From Streptomyces pseudogriseolus (lineage in GTDB: Bacteria; Actinomycetota; Actinomycetes; Streptomycetales; Streptomycetaceae): a stretch of 39,244 nt of DNA. Each line of letters starts with the position of its first letter. Position 1 is the stretch's first letter. Shown here piece after piece: positions 10,070-19,512 of this stretch. The notes beneath the pieces were generated by a model. It made no database searches and was not told the DNA's origin. It was given only the letters and a program-made list of their open reading frames with translations. The stretch spans positions 1-39,244 of the forward strand of contig MUNG01000003.1 in the NCBI GenBank assembly GCA_002154585.1, read 5' to 3'. Both the position numbers and the translations under genes were made by a program.

Positions 10070-11249
10070 GCGCCATGTGCAGCAGCAGGCGGTCCTCGCC
10101 GTCGTCCAGGTCCAGGCCGGTGAGCCGCTCGACCCGCGACAGCCGGTAGTACAGCGTCTGCCGGTGCACGCCCAGCTCCGCCGCCGTGCGCCCGGCCTGG
10201 CCCGCGCAGTCGAGGTACACCTCGGCGGTGCGGGCCAGTTCCGTGTGGGCGGGGGAGAGCAGCGGGCTGACGGCGGGGTCGTGCGCGGCGCCGGGGGACA
10301 GCGCGGTCAGCAGCCGGTACGGGCCGATCGACGCCCAGCGGGCCACCGGACCGAGGCGCGGCTCGGCCAGCGCCGCCCGCGCCGACGCCGACGCCTCGTC
10401 CCAGGCCGTGCCCAGGTCGGCCAGGCCCGTACGCGGTGCGGCGATGCCCGCGGCCACCGGGGGCGGCCCGGGCCGGCCCGCCGCCCCGCCGTCCCGGGCC
10501 CGCTCCAGCAGACGCCCGGCCGCAGTCGTCGCCGGCGTCAGCACGTCGGCGGAGCGCAACCGCAGCAGCAGCGCCAGGGACACGGCCGTGGCGCCCCACG
10601 GCAGCGTGCACAGGGCCGTCGCCCCCGGCACCGTGCGGACCGAGGGCGCCTCGTCGGGGTCGGCGGACGGCCAGGGCGCGACGCAGACCACCGTGTGCAG
10701 GCCCTCCGCGCGCGGGCCGAGGGCGGTGCGCAGCTCGGCGACCGCCATGTCCCGCTGCCAGCCCCGCTCCGCCGTCAGCACCGCCCGCAGTTCCCGGGTG
10801 AGGTCCGCGCCGTGCTGCGCCTCGTCGGCGAGCAGCGCGCCGATCCGCGCCGTCACCCGCATGGCCGCGTCGAGCTGTTCCGCCGAGGGGCCCGGGTCGT
10901 CCTCCAGCAGCCAGACGTAGCCCAGGGCCACCCCGCGATGGCGGACGGGCAGGCAGACGCGGCCCCGGTGCACGCCCGCCTCCGGGGTGCGCGGGATGTG
11001 GACAGGACCGGTCGCGCGGGTGATGCCGAAGCCCTCGAACCAGGCGCGGACGGCCGGTGTGGAGCGCCGGGTCAGGATCGAGCGGGCGCGCACCGGGTCC
11101 AGCGCGGACGGGTCGAGGTCGCCCTCGCTGTCGTACGCGCCGAAGGCGATCAGCTCGAAGTCGCGGTTCTCCAGGGTCGCCGGAGCGCCGAGGAGCTCCG
11201 AGATCTCGTCCACGAGCTCCTGGTAGTCGTCCCTGTATTCCGACGTCAC
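10050..11249 (-). CDS. PucR/CdaR-type regulator, probable activator of proline catabolism
   Basis: The roughly 399-residue protein ends in the PucR helix-turn-helix ([20 protein letters not shown], then [20 protein letters not shown]), and its N-terminal two thirds hold a sensory region with a GAF-like part. It is divergent from proline dehydrogenase, and regulators of this family commonly activate an adjacent catabolic operon in response to its substrate; control of the two proline genes is thus inferred, not seen. The GTG at 11249 ([20 protein letters not shown]) is chosen because homologous start regions begin near here; ATG codons at 11288 and 11348 would add a poorly conserved, basic leader. 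Codon use matches the neighbourhood. Confidence 0.88.
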   Translation of the reverse strand: MTSEYRDDYQELVDEISELLGAPATLENRDFELIAFGAYDSEGDLDPSALDPVRARSILTRRSTPAVRAWFEGFGITRATGPVHIPRTPEAGVHRGRVCLPVRHRGVALGYVWLLEDDPGPSAEQLDAAMRVTARIGALLADEAQHGADLTRELRAVLTAERGWQRDMAVAELRTALGPRAEGLHTVVCVAPWPSADPDEAPSVRTVPGATALCTLPWGATAVSLALLLRLRSADVLTPATTAAGRLLERARDGGAAGRPGPPPVAAGIAAPRTGLADLGTAWDEASASARAALAEPRLGPVARWASIGPYRLLTALSPGAAHDPAVSPLLSPAHTELARTAEVYLDCAGQAGRTAAELGVHRQTLYYRLSRVERLTGLDLDDGEDRLLLHMALKAHRL

Positions 11250-11426
11250 CCGGGCATTCTGCCGCAAAAGCCGGCGCCCTTCATACATCTGTCTGAGATC
11301 TCGTCCAGGGATGCGTGACGTCTGTCGATGGCCCAGGATCAGGGTCATCCTTAGGTTTCACGGTGGTTCTCCGTGCCGTCCCCGAAACGTCGGGTGGCGG
11401 CCTCTCGCAGCTTGTGGAGGTGCCCC

Positions 11427-12353
11427 GTGCTGGGTCCCGTGATTCTCGCCGCGTCGCGCAGCGACCGGATGCGACGCCTGATCTCGGCGGCCCCGGTGAC
11501 CAAGCAGGTCGTCGACCGCTTCATCCCCGGTGAGACCGTGGACGAGATCCTGCCGATCGTGCGGGAGCTCACCGACAACGGTCTCGAGCTGACCATGGAC
11601 GTCGTCGGCGAGGACATCACCACGCCCGAGCAGGCCGAGGCCGCCCGCGACGCCTACCTGGAGCTGATCGACCGGCTGAAGCCGCTGGAGCTCGGCCCGC
11701 GCGCGGAGATGTCCGTGAAGCTGTCGATGTTCGGCCAGGCGCTTCCCGGCGGCCACGAGCTGGCCCTCGCCAACGTCCGCCCGGTCGTCGAGACCGCCGC
11801 CGAGATCGGCACCACGGTCACCCTGGACGCGGAGGACCACACCACCCTCGACTCGATGTTCGCCATCCACGAGGAGCTGCGGAAGGACTTCCCGGGGACC
11901 GGCTGCGTCATCCAGGCCTACCTCTTCCGCACCGAGGAGGACGCACGCCGGCTCGCTGCCGCGGGCAGTCGCGTACGGTTGGTGAAGGGCGCCTACAAGG
12001 AGCCCGCCGAGGTCGCCTACCAGCAGAAGCACGAGATCGACAAGGCGTACGTGCGCATCCTGCGGACGCTGATGGAGGGCGAGGGGTATCCGATGATCGG
12101 GTCCCACGACCCGCGCCTGATCGCCATCGCCCAGGAACTGGCCCGCACCGCCGGACGCAAGCTCGACGAGTACGAGTTCCAGATGCTCTACGGCATCCGC
12201 GGCGACGAGCACGTCCGGCTCGCCGCCGAGGGCCACCGCATGCGCGTCTACACGGCCTACGGCACCGACTGGTACGGCTACTTCATGCGGCGCCTGGCGG
12301 AGAAGCCGGCCAACCTCCGGTTCTTCGCCCGCAGCATGATCACCAAGGGCTGA
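11427..12353 (+). CDS. Proline dehydrogenase (FAD-dependent)
   Basis: It oxidises L-proline to 1-pyrroline-5-carboxylate, passing electrons to the membrane quinone pool. The 308-residue monofunctional protein is a (beta/alpha)8 barrel of the Pro_dh family, with conserved parts LTMDVVGEDI, the KLSMFG strand, the QAYLFRTEEDA strand, LVKGAYKEP and the C-terminal RLAEKPANLRFF with the arginines that bind the proline carboxylate. The GTG at 11427 is chosen because TGGAGG lies six bases upstream. It pairs with pruA 36 bases downstream; many Gram-negative bacteria have the two fused as PutA, Streptomyces keeps them separate. Confidence 0.95.
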   Translation: MLGPVILAASRSDRMRRLISAAPVTKQVVDRFIPGETVDEILPIVRELTDNGLELTMDVVGEDITTPEQAEAARDAYLELIDRLKPLELGPRAEMSVKLSMFGQALPGGHELALANVRPVVETAAEIGTTVTLDAEDHTTLDSMFAIHEELRKDFPGTGCVIQAYLFRTEEDARRLAAAGSRVRLVKGAYKEPAEVAYQQKHEIDKAYVRILRTLMEGEGYPMIGSHDPRLIAIAQELARTAGRKLDEYEFQMLYGIRGDEHVRLAAEGHRMRVYTAYGTDWYGYFMRRLAEKPANLRFFARSMITKG

Positions 12354-12389
12354 CACCACACCGCTCAGAGATAAGGAGTTACGGAACCC

Positions 12390-14021
<1,632 letters not shown>

Positions 14022-14040
14022 CATCCCGTCGCACGTGACA

Positions 14041-14067
14041 GGGGCCGGGCGCGTGACGCCCGGCCCC
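14041..14067 (+). terminator. Terminator after pruA
   Basis: GGGGCCGGGCG (14041-14051) and CGCCCGGCCCC (14057-14067) form a perfect 11-bp stem with a 5-base loop. It lies between the convergent pruA and the small minus-strand gene, so it probably serves both. Confidence 0.8.
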
Positions 14068-14084
14068 TTCGCGTCGTCCCGGGG

Positions 14085-14300
14085 TCAGCCCGGCATCTCC
14101 GTCCGCTCCCACCACTCGTACACCGGCAGCCGCCCCTCGGGCGTGTCCGCCTCGCGCGAGGCGGGCCGGAAGTGCTCGTAGCCGTTGCGGAGCTCGATCT
14201 TGACGTCCGGGCCGGGGTCGGGGGCCGGGACGATCCGCTCGGGCAGATCGTCGGGCCCGCCTTCGAGGAACACCTTCGCCGTGTCGTTCATGCCGGACAC
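14085..14300 (-). CDS. DUF5988-like small protein (71 aa)
   Basis: The product has the features I associate with the DUF5988 family, common and uncharacterised in Streptomyces: an N-terminal VFLEGGPDDLPERIV, a central YEHF, and a C-terminal LPVYEWWERTE. It has no signal peptide or membrane segment and is acidic. GTG at 14300 lies six bases after GGAGG; an ATG three codons later (14291) is an alternative but less well spaced. It is convergent with pruA. Function unknown. Confidence 0.75.
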   Translation of the reverse strand: MSGMNDTAKVFLEGGPDDLPERIVPAPDPGPDVKIELRNGYEHFRPASREADTPEGRLPVYEWWERTEMPG

Positions 14301-14627
14301 CGTTCCCCTCCCGCCCGCGGCAGTCGCCCGCCGGGCGCGGGGATCAGCCGGGTGGCCGATCCGGCAAACCGCAAAAGCGCAGGTCGGCGGGGCAGGGGCG
14401 GTGCCGCCGTCTCAGATAGTAGGAAGCCCAAGTAATTGGGCAGACAGATGCGACGCGCGCCCTTACTTTTGTAGGAGCCGAACGCATCGCTCGATCCAGC
14501 GAACGGCGGTTGTGAGCAGGCCCCGCGCAGGCGACCCCTGCGGCCCGGCTCCCCGCCCCTTCCGGCGTCTCGTCACCCTCCGCGCCTCTTCGAGTCCGCG
14601 CGTTCCACACGAAGGAGTCGATCCCTC
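14301..14627. other. Intergenic region before the 43-aa gene
   Basis: I see no convincing gene in these 327 bases. It must hold the divergent promoters of the DUF5988-like gene and of the 43-residue gene. Part of it (14415-14480) is markedly more AT-rich than its surroundings, which suits a promoter, but I cannot assign -35 and -10 elements with confidence. Confidence 0.4.
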
Positions 14628-14759
14628 ATGCCCGAGACGACCGCCCGCCGCCGCGTCCGCCGCTCCGTCCGGGGCGCCGAGAACGACCGCAAGAACGCCG
14701 CCGCCGCCCTTCAGCGCGCCCTCGACCGCCGGGACAACGGCGGCTCGACCGGCCACTGA
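14628..14759 (+). CDS. Small basic protein (43 aa)
   Basis: The frame encodes a 43-residue protein beginning MPETTARRRVRRSVRG, with an Arg-rich N-terminal third, a predicted helix (NDRKNAAAALQRALDRR) and a short Gly/Ser tail. The ribosome binding site GAAGGAG (14611-14617) is well placed and the third codon positions are almost all G or C, both in favour of a real gene. It has no signal peptide, membrane segment or cysteines. A compact basic helix might bind nucleic acid or an acidic partner, but I do not recognise it. Confidence 0.7.
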   Translation: MPETTARRRVRRSVRGAENDRKNAAAALQRALDRRDNGGSTGH

Positions 14760-14779
14760 GTCGCCGCCGGCCGGCCTCT

Positions 14780-14818
14780 GACACGCCCGAGGCGTCCGTA
14801 TGCCGGACGCCCCATGTC
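14780..14818. terminator. Inverted repeat before leuB
   Basis: GGCGTCCG (14791-14798) and CGGACGCC (14804-14811) pair perfectly around a 5-base loop, and outer TGACA (14780-14784) can pair with TGTCA (14814-14818). It lies 31 bases before the leuB start: either the terminator of the 43-aa gene or an element in the leuB 5' region. No leader peptide or T run is seen. Confidence 0.5.
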
Positions 14819-14848
14819 ATCCCGTGGGACGAGGAGTAGGGTGCCCGC

Positions 14849-15892
14849 ATGTCTCGCAGCATCAATCTCGCAGTGATCCCCGGTGACGGCATCGGCCAGG
14901 AGGTCGTGACCGAAGGCCTGAAGGTCCTCTCCGCCGTCCTTCCGCAGGATGTGAAGCTGGAGACCGAGGAGTACGACTTCGGCGCCCGGCGCTACCACGC
15001 CACCGGTGAGACCCTCACCGACGCCGACCTCGACGCCCTCAAGCGGCACGACGCGATCCTGCTGGGCGCCATCGGCGACCCGGGCGTCCCGTCCGGCGTC
15101 CTGGAGCGGGGCTTCCTGCTCAAGCTCCGCTTCGCCTTCGACCACCACGTCAACCTGCGTCCGTCGAAGCTCCTCCCGGGCGTCGCCACCCCGCTCGCCG
15201 GGCAGCCCGAGATCGACTTCGTGGTCGTCCGCGAGGGCACCGAGGGCCCCTACACGGGCAACGGCGGCACCATCAGGAAGGGCACGCCGCACGAGGTCGC
15301 CACCGAGGTCTCCGTGAACACGGCCTTCGGTGTCGAGCGCGTGGTCCGCGACGCCTTCGCCCGCGCCCAGGCGCGCCCGCGCAAGAAGCTGACGCTGGTT
15401 CACAAGAACAACGTGCTGACCTTCGCCGGCCACCTGTGGACGAACGTCTTCACCAAGGTGGCCGCGGAGTACCCGGACGTCACCACCGACTACATCCACG
15501 TCGACGCCGCGACCATCTACCTGGTCACCGACCCCGGCCGGTTCGACGTCATCGTCACCGACAACCTCTTCGGCGACATCATCACCGACCTCGCCGCTGC
15601 CGTTTCCGGCGGCATCGGCGTCGCGGCCTCCGGCAACATCAACCCGAGCCGCGAGTACCCGTCCATGTTCGAGCCCGTGCACGGCTCGGCCCCGGACATC
15701 GCAGGACAGGGCAAGGCGGACCCCACCGCCACGGTCCTGTCCGTCGCCCTCCTGCTGCGCCACCTCGGCCACGACGCCGAGGCCGCCCGCATCGAGGACG
15801 CCGTCTCCGCCGACCTCGCGGAGCGCGGCGCCCTGCCCGCCCGCTCGACCTCTCAGATCGGCGACGCCCTCGCCGCACGAGTAGCCGGCTGA
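14849..15892 (+). CDS. leuB: 3-isopropylmalate dehydrogenase
   Basis: It oxidatively decarboxylates 3-isopropylmalate with NAD+ in leucine synthesis. The 347-residue protein starts [12 protein letters not shown], the family's opening, and has the substrate arginines around [15 protein letters not shown], the catalytic Lys/Tyr region ([21 protein letters not shown]), the metal-binding aspartates in the segment from [14 protein letters not shown] on, and the nucleotide-binding [16 protein letters not shown]. With about 347 residues it belongs to the shorter actinobacterial type. A GAGGAG lies about a dozen bases before the ATG. It is followed by a terminator and then ilvE, so the two are probably separate units. 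LeuB of this type may also act on the citramalate-derived substrate for isoleucine. Confidence 0.96.
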   Translation: MSRSINLAVIPGDGIGQEVVTEGLKVLSAVLPQDVKLETEEYDFGARRYHATGETLTDADLDALKRHDAILLGAIGDPGVPSGVLERGFLLKLRFAFDHHVNLRPSKLLPGVATPLAGQPEIDFVVVREGTEGPYTGNGGTIRKGTPHEVATEVSVNTAFGVERVVRDAFARAQARPRKKLTLVHKNNVLTFAGHLWTNVFTKVAAEYPDVTTDYIHVDAATIYLVTDPGRFDVIVTDNLFGDIITDLAAAVSGGIGVAASGNINPSREYPSMFEPVHGSAPDIAGQGKADPTATVLSVALLLRHLGHDAEAARIEDAVSADLAERGALPARSTSQIGDALAARVAG

Positions 15893-15915
15893 CCCGGCGC
15901 CCACCTCGACACACT

Positions 15916-15952
15916 CGAAGCCGCCGGGTCGCATCCGCACCCGGCGGCTTCG
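15916..15952 (+). terminator. Terminator after leuB
   Basis: A perfect 14-bp stem, CGAAGCCGCCGGGT (15916-15929) with ACCCGGCGGCTTCG (15939-15952), and a 9-base loop. No T run. Confidence 0.85.
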
Positions 15953-16005
15953 ACGTGTTCCTCCGCCGGGTGCAGGTCAACGACCACCGGGTCGCATTCA
16001 CCCTG

Positions 16006-16035
16006 TTTCTTCCGCCGCCTCCGCCGGGCGATAAT
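16006..16035 (+). promoter_or_regulatory. Candidate ilvE promoter
   Basis: GATAAT at 16030-16035 is a good -10 hexamer in otherwise GC-rich DNA; a weak -35 (TTTCTT, 16006-16011) is 18 bases upstream. Transcription would begin near 16042, leaving a 5' untranslated region of about 100 bases. No branched-chain-rich leader peptide is present in it. Confidence 0.35.
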
Positions 16036-16144
16036 CGAACGCGGAGCCGCGGCTTGAGGGAATGCTCGGACGTCCTAGTACTGGCCACGCGCCGTACGGG
16101 CGTGAGCGCGGCCCGTCACTACAACCGGTGAAGGACAACCACTC

Positions 16145-17233
16145 ATGACGACGCCCACGATCGAGCTGAAGCCCTCGGCCCATCCGCTCTCCGACGCGGA
16201 ACGAGACGCGATCCTGGCCAGCCCCGGCTTCGGCCGCCACTTCACCGACCACATGGTGACGATCAAGTGGACCGAGGGCCGCGGCTGGCACGACGGCCAG
16301 CTCGTCCCGTACGCGCCGATCCCGATCGACCCGGCGACCACGGTGCTGCACTACGCCCAGGAGATCTTCGAGGGGCTCAAGGCCTACCGGCAGCCCGACG
16401 GGTCCGTCGCCACGTTCCGTCCCGAGAAGAACGCCGAGCGGTTCCAGCGGTCCGCCCGCCGGCTCGCCATGCCGGAGCTGCCGGTCGAGACCTTCATCGA
16501 GGCGTGTGACGTCCTGGTCGCCCAGGACCAGGCGTGGGTGCCGGCCCACGGCGGCGAGGAGTCCCTCTACCTGCGCCCCTTCATGATCGCGACCGAGGTC
16601 GGGCTGGGCGTGAAGCCCGCCAACGAGTACCTCTTCCTGGTGATCGCCTCCCCGGCCGGCGCCTACTTCCCGGGCGGCGTGAAGCCCGTCTCCATCTGGG
16701 TCTCCGAGGACCGCGTCCGCGCCGTCCCCGGCGGCATGGGCGACGCCAAGACCGGCGGCAACTACGCGGCCTCCCTGCTCGCGCAGGCCGAGGCGGCCGC
16801 CAAGGGCTGCGACCAGGTCTGCTACCTCGACGCCGTCGAGCACACGTGGGTCGAGGAACTGGGCGGCATGAACCTGTACTTCGTGTACGGCAACAAGATC
16901 GTCACGCCCACCCTCACCGGCTCCATCCTGGAGGGCGTCACCCGCGACTCCCTGCTGGACGTCGCCCGCGACCTCGGTTACGAGGCGGTCGAGGAGCGCG
17001 TCTCGGTCGAGCAGTGGCAGCGCGACTCGGAGAACGGCACGCTGACCGAGGTCTTCGCCTGCGGCACGGCCGCGGTGATCACGCCGGTCGGCACCGTGAA
17101 GCGGGCGAGCGGCGAGTGGCAGCAGGGCGGCGGCGAACCGGGCGAGGTCACCCTCCGCCTCCGCCAGGCCCTCCTCGACATCCAGCGCGGCACGGCGGAG
17201 GACAAGCACGGCTGGATGCACAGGCTGGCCTGA
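16145..17233 (+). CDS. ilvE: Branched-chain amino acid aminotransferase
   Basis: This PLP enzyme interconverts Ile, Leu and Val with their 2-oxoacids. The 362-residue protein belongs to the longer, class IV BCAT type shared by actinobacteria and eukaryotes. The Schiff-base lysine is K202 in [26 protein letters not shown] and [13 protein letters not shown] line the substrate pocket, and WVEELGGMN and [12 protein letters not shown] bind PLP phosphate. The ATG follows GTGAAGGA. It stands alone between two terminators, after leuB and before cimA, so it is probably its own transcription unit. Confidence 0.97.
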   Translation: MTTPTIELKPSAHPLSDAERDAILASPGFGRHFTDHMVTIKWTEGRGWHDGQLVPYAPIPIDPATTVLHYAQEIFEGLKAYRQPDGSVATFRPEKNAERFQRSARRLAMPELPVETFIEACDVLVAQDQAWVPAHGGEESLYLRPFMIATEVGLGVKPANEYLFLVIASPAGAYFPGGVKPVSIWVSEDRVRAVPGGMGDAKTGGNYAASLLAQAEAAAKGCDQVCYLDAVEHTWVEELGGMNLYFVYGNKIVTPTLTGSILEGVTRDSLLDVARDLGYEAVEERVSVEQWQRDSENGTLTEVFACGTAAVITPVGTVKRASGEWQQGGGEPGEVTLRLRQALLDIQRGTAEDKHGWMHRLA

Positions 17234-17246
17234 CGGCCGGGGGCCC

Positions 17247-17270
17247 GGGCCGGGGCAGGCGCCCCGGCCC
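17247..17270 (+). terminator. Terminator after ilvE
   Basis: GGGCCGGGGC (17247-17256) and GCCCCGGCCC (17261-17270) form a perfect 10-bp stem with an AGGC loop, 13 bases after the ilvE stop. Confidence 0.8.
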
Positions 17271-17550
17271 TCCGTCCGGTCGCCCGGGCCTTCCGGCCAC
17301 CTCGCTCGCCACTGCCAGGGCGGTTGAGTCCGGAACCTGAGCCACGCCGGGATGTGTCGGTGAGGTGCTGCGCGGGAGGCCGGGGCGAGCAGCCCGCCGG
17401 GGACCCGGCTCGCGAAACGCCGGTCGGCTACCGGTACGCGCCGTACCCGCCCGCGCCGCCGGAGCCCCGCCCCGTCCGCCGCGAGGCGACCCGCGTCGCG
17501 TCTTCGTGTCTCACCCTGCCGTCCTTACCGCCCGCATCTTGAGACGGGCG
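17271..17550. other. Intergenic region between ilvE and the cimA leader
   Basis: No supportable gene. The open frames here lack good start sites; the one that runs through about 17324-17542 is rich in Pro and Arg and looks like a by-product of base composition. No tRNA or insertion sequence is seen. Confidence 0.5.
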
Positions 17551-17579
17551 GTGAGGGGGTGGGCGCGGTGTGTCAAAAT
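17551..17579 (+). promoter_or_regulatory. Candidate promoter of the cimA leader
   Basis: CAAAAT at 17574-17579, in a locally AT-rich patch, would be the -10; GTGAGG at 17551-17556, 17 bases upstream, is a weak -35 matching TTGACA at three positions. Transcription would start at about 17586, the G of the leader GTG, so the leader peptide would be translated from a leaderless message. This arrangement parallels that before ilvB. Confidence 0.4.
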
Positions 17580-17585
17580 TGGGCC

Positions 17586-17636
17586 GTGCTCTCGTTCGCC
17601 ACGATTATTGGCAGCAGGCGCGCCGGTCCGCAGTGA
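17586..17636 (+). CDS. cimA leader peptide (16 aa) with tandem Ile codons
   Basis: The GTG frame encodes MLSFATIIGSRRAGPQ. Residues 7 and 8 are both Ile, written as ATT ATT, while Ile in cimA itself is ATC throughout the parts I read. The stop codon (17634-17636) abuts a perfect hairpin, and a U-tailed terminator follows before cimA, exactly as at ilvB. Citramalate synthase feeds the isoleucine pathway, so an Ile-only signal makes biological sense. There is no Shine-Dalgarno, which fits leaderless translation. The rival reading, a GTG at 17570 in another frame, has no such codon pattern. Confidence 0.7.
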   Translation: MLSFATIIGSRRAGPQ

Positions 17637-17662
17637 CCGCCCGTACGACACCGTACGGGCGG
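17637..17662 (+). promoter_or_regulatory. Leader hairpin directly after the cimA leader stop codon
   Basis: Perfect 11-bp arms CCGCCCGTACG (17637-17647) and CGTACGGGCGG (17652-17662) with a 4-base loop. As at ilvB it begins at the base after the leader stop, so leader translation to the end would prevent it forming. Confidence 0.75.
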
Positions 17663-17690
17663 ACACCGTCGTCCTCGACCCGCGCGCAGA

Positions 17691-17715
17691 CCTCTCGCAC
17701 CCGCGAGGGGTTTTT
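17691..17715 (+). terminator. cimA attenuator (intrinsic terminator)
   Basis: CCTCTCGC (17691-17698) pairs with GCGAGGGG (17703-17710) with one G-T pair and an ACCC loop, followed by TTTTT (17711-17715). Its loop-proximal CTCGC/GCGAG and the T tail resemble the ilvB attenuator. It lies 108 bases before the cimA start, with no other gene in between. Confidence 0.85.
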
Positions 17716-17823
17716 CTGTTTCTCGGCCCACCCGCAGCCGGGAACCTGGCGCGAGGGACCATGGGGGAACGGTGGAACCGGTCATTCCGGTAGACCGAGA
17801 TCCAGTACAGGAGCCTTCAGACC

Positions 17824-19425
17824 ATGACCGCAACCAGCGAGCTCGACGACTCGTTCCACGTCTTCGACACCACCCTGCGCGACGGCGCCCAGCGCGAGGG
17901 CATCAACCTCACGGTCGCCGACAAGCTGGCCGTCGCCCGGCACCTGGACGAGTTCGGCGTGGGCTTCATCGAGGGCGGCTGGCCCGGCGCAAACCCGCGG
18001 GACACCGAGTTCTTCGCGCGGGCCCGGCAGGAGATCGAGTTCAAGCACGCCCAGCTGGTCGCCTTCGGCGCCACCCGCCGCGCCGGCACCACCGCCGACC
18101 AGGACCCCCAGGTCAAGGCGCTCCTCGACTCCGGCGCACCGGTGATCACGCTGGTCGCCAAGTCCCACGACCGGCACGTCGAGCTCGCCCTGCGCACCAC
18201 CCTGGACGAGAACCTGGAGATGGTCCGCGACACCGTCTCCCACCTCCGCGCCCAGGGCCGCCGCGTGTTCGTCGACTGCGAGCACTTCTTCGACGGCTAC
18301 CGCGCCAACCCCGCCTACGCCAAGTCCGTCGTCCGCGCCGCCGCCGAGGCCGGCGCCGACGTGGTGATCCTGTGCGACACCAACGGCGGCATGCTTCCCG
18401 CGCAGATCCAGGCCGTGGTCGCCACCGTGCTCGCCGACACCGGCGCCCGGCTCGGCATCCACGCCCAGGACGACACCGGCTGCGCGGTCGCCAACACCCT
18501 CGCCGCCGTCGACGCGGGCGCCACCCACGTCCAGTGCACCGCCAACGGCTACGGCGAGCGCGTCGGCAACGCCAACCTGTTCCCCGTCGTCGCCGCGCTG
18601 GAGCTGAAGTACGGCAAGAAGGTGCTGCCCGAGGGCCGGCTGCGCGAGATGACCCGCATCTCCCACGCCATCGCCGAGGTCGTCAACCTCACCCCCTCCA
18701 CCCACCAGCCCTACGTCGGCGTCTCCGCCTTCGCCCACAAGGCCGGACTGCACGCCTCCGCGATCAAGGTCGACCCGGACCTCTACCAGCACATCGACCC
18801 CGAGCAGGTCGGCAACACCATGCGGATGCTGGTCTCCGACATGGCCGGCCGCGCCTCCATCGAGCTCAAGGGCAAGGAGCTCGGCATCGACCTGGGCGAC
18901 GACCGCGAACTGGTCGGCCGGGTCGTCGAGCGGGTCAAGGAGCGCGAGCTCAAGGGCTACACCTACGAGGCCGCCGACGCCTCCTTCGAGCTGCTGCTGC
19001 GCGCCGAGGTGGAGGGCGGGCCGCTGACGTACTTCGAGGTCGAGTCCTGGCGCGCCATCGTCGAGGACCGCCCCGACGGCACCCACGCCAACGAGGCCAC
19101 CGTGAAGCTCTGGGCCAAGAGCGAGCGCATCGTCGCCACCGCCGAGGGCAACGGCCCGGTGAACGCGCTCGACCGCGCCCTGCGCGTCGCCCTGGAGAAG
19201 ATCTACCCGCAGCTCGCCAAGCTGGAGCTGGTCGACTACAAGGTCCGCATCCTCCAGGGCGAGCACGGCACCCAGTCCACGACCCGGGTGCTGATCTCGA
19301 CCTCCGACGGGGCGGGGGAGTGGTCCACCGTCGGCGTCGCGGACAACGTCATCGCCGCCTCCTGGCAGGCGCTGGAGGACGCCTACGCGTACGGGCTGCT
19401 GCGCGCCGGGGTGGAGCCCGCCTGA
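17824..19425 (+). CDS. cimA: Citramalate synthase (LeuA/HMGL family)
   Basis: The 533-residue protein has the HMG-CoA lyase-like barrel with the signature DTTLRDGAQREGIN (about residues 15-28), metal-binding HAQDDTGCAVAN, NGYGERVGNANLFPV, and a C-terminal LeuA-type allosteric dimer domain (about 400-525, ending QALEDAYAYGLLR). The length and the opening match the CimA branch rather than 2-isopropylmalate synthase proper, which in Streptomyces has a different, longer N-terminus. CimA joins acetyl-CoA and pyruvate to (R)-citramalate, giving 2-oxobutyrate for isoleucine without threonine. Older annotation calls it leuA2. The ATG at 17824 follows CAGGAG. The upstream Ile leader supports the assignment. 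An isopropylmalate or homocitrate synthase activity cannot be excluded by reading alone. Confidence 0.88.
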   Translation: MTATSELDDSFHVFDTTLRDGAQREGINLTVADKLAVARHLDEFGVGFIEGGWPGANPRDTEFFARARQEIEFKHAQLVAFGATRRAGTTADQDPQVKALLDSGAPVITLVAKSHDRHVELALRTTLDENLEMVRDTVSHLRAQGRRVFVDCEHFFDGYRANPAYAKSVVRAAAEAGADVVILCDTNGGMLPAQIQAVVATVLADTGARLGIHAQDDTGCAVANTLAAVDAGATHVQCTANGYGERVGNANLFPVVAALELKYGKKVLPEGRLREMTRISHAIAEVVNLTPSTHQPYVGVSAFAHKAGLHASAIKVDPDLYQHIDPEQVGNTMRMLVSDMAGRASIELKGKELGIDLGDDRELVGRVVERVKERELKGYTYEAADASFELLLRAEVEGGPLTYFEVESWRAIVEDRPDGTHANEATVKLWAKSERIVATAEGNGPVNALDRALRVALEKIYPQLAKLELVDYKVRILQGEHGTQSTTRVLISTSDGAGEWSTVGVADNVIAASWQALEDAYAYGLLRAGVEPA

Positions 19426-19438
19426 GGCCGAGGGCTCT

Positions 19439-19474
19439 CCGGGCCGGAGGGCGGCAGGAATGCCTCCGGCCCGG
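19439..19474 (+). terminator. Terminator after cimA
   Basis: CCGGGCCGGAGG (19439-19450) and CCTCCGGCCCGG (19463-19474) form a perfect 12-bp stem with a 12-base loop. Confidence 0.8.
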
Positions 19475-19512
19475 ATGTCCGTTTCGCGGCGTATTCAGGT
19501 AGCTTCGAGTGT

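Noticed and set aside
14344-14610. An 88-codon minus-strand frame between the two small genes
   Set aside because: Composition is unlike neighbouring genes, no start signal, and it covers the region where both promoters should lie.
16062-16148. A 28-codon frame whose stop overlaps the ilvE start (ATGA), considered as a leader peptide
   Set aside because: It has only two Leu and one Val codons and no Ile, the GAGGGA lies too close to its ATG, and no terminator hairpin lies between it and ilvE.
17324-17827. Open frames in the ilvE-cimA gap, including one from GTG 17570 that reads through the attenuator
   Set aside because: No homology that I can recognise, Pro/Arg/Ser-rich composition, and the GTG 17586 frame gives a much better explanation of the same DNA.
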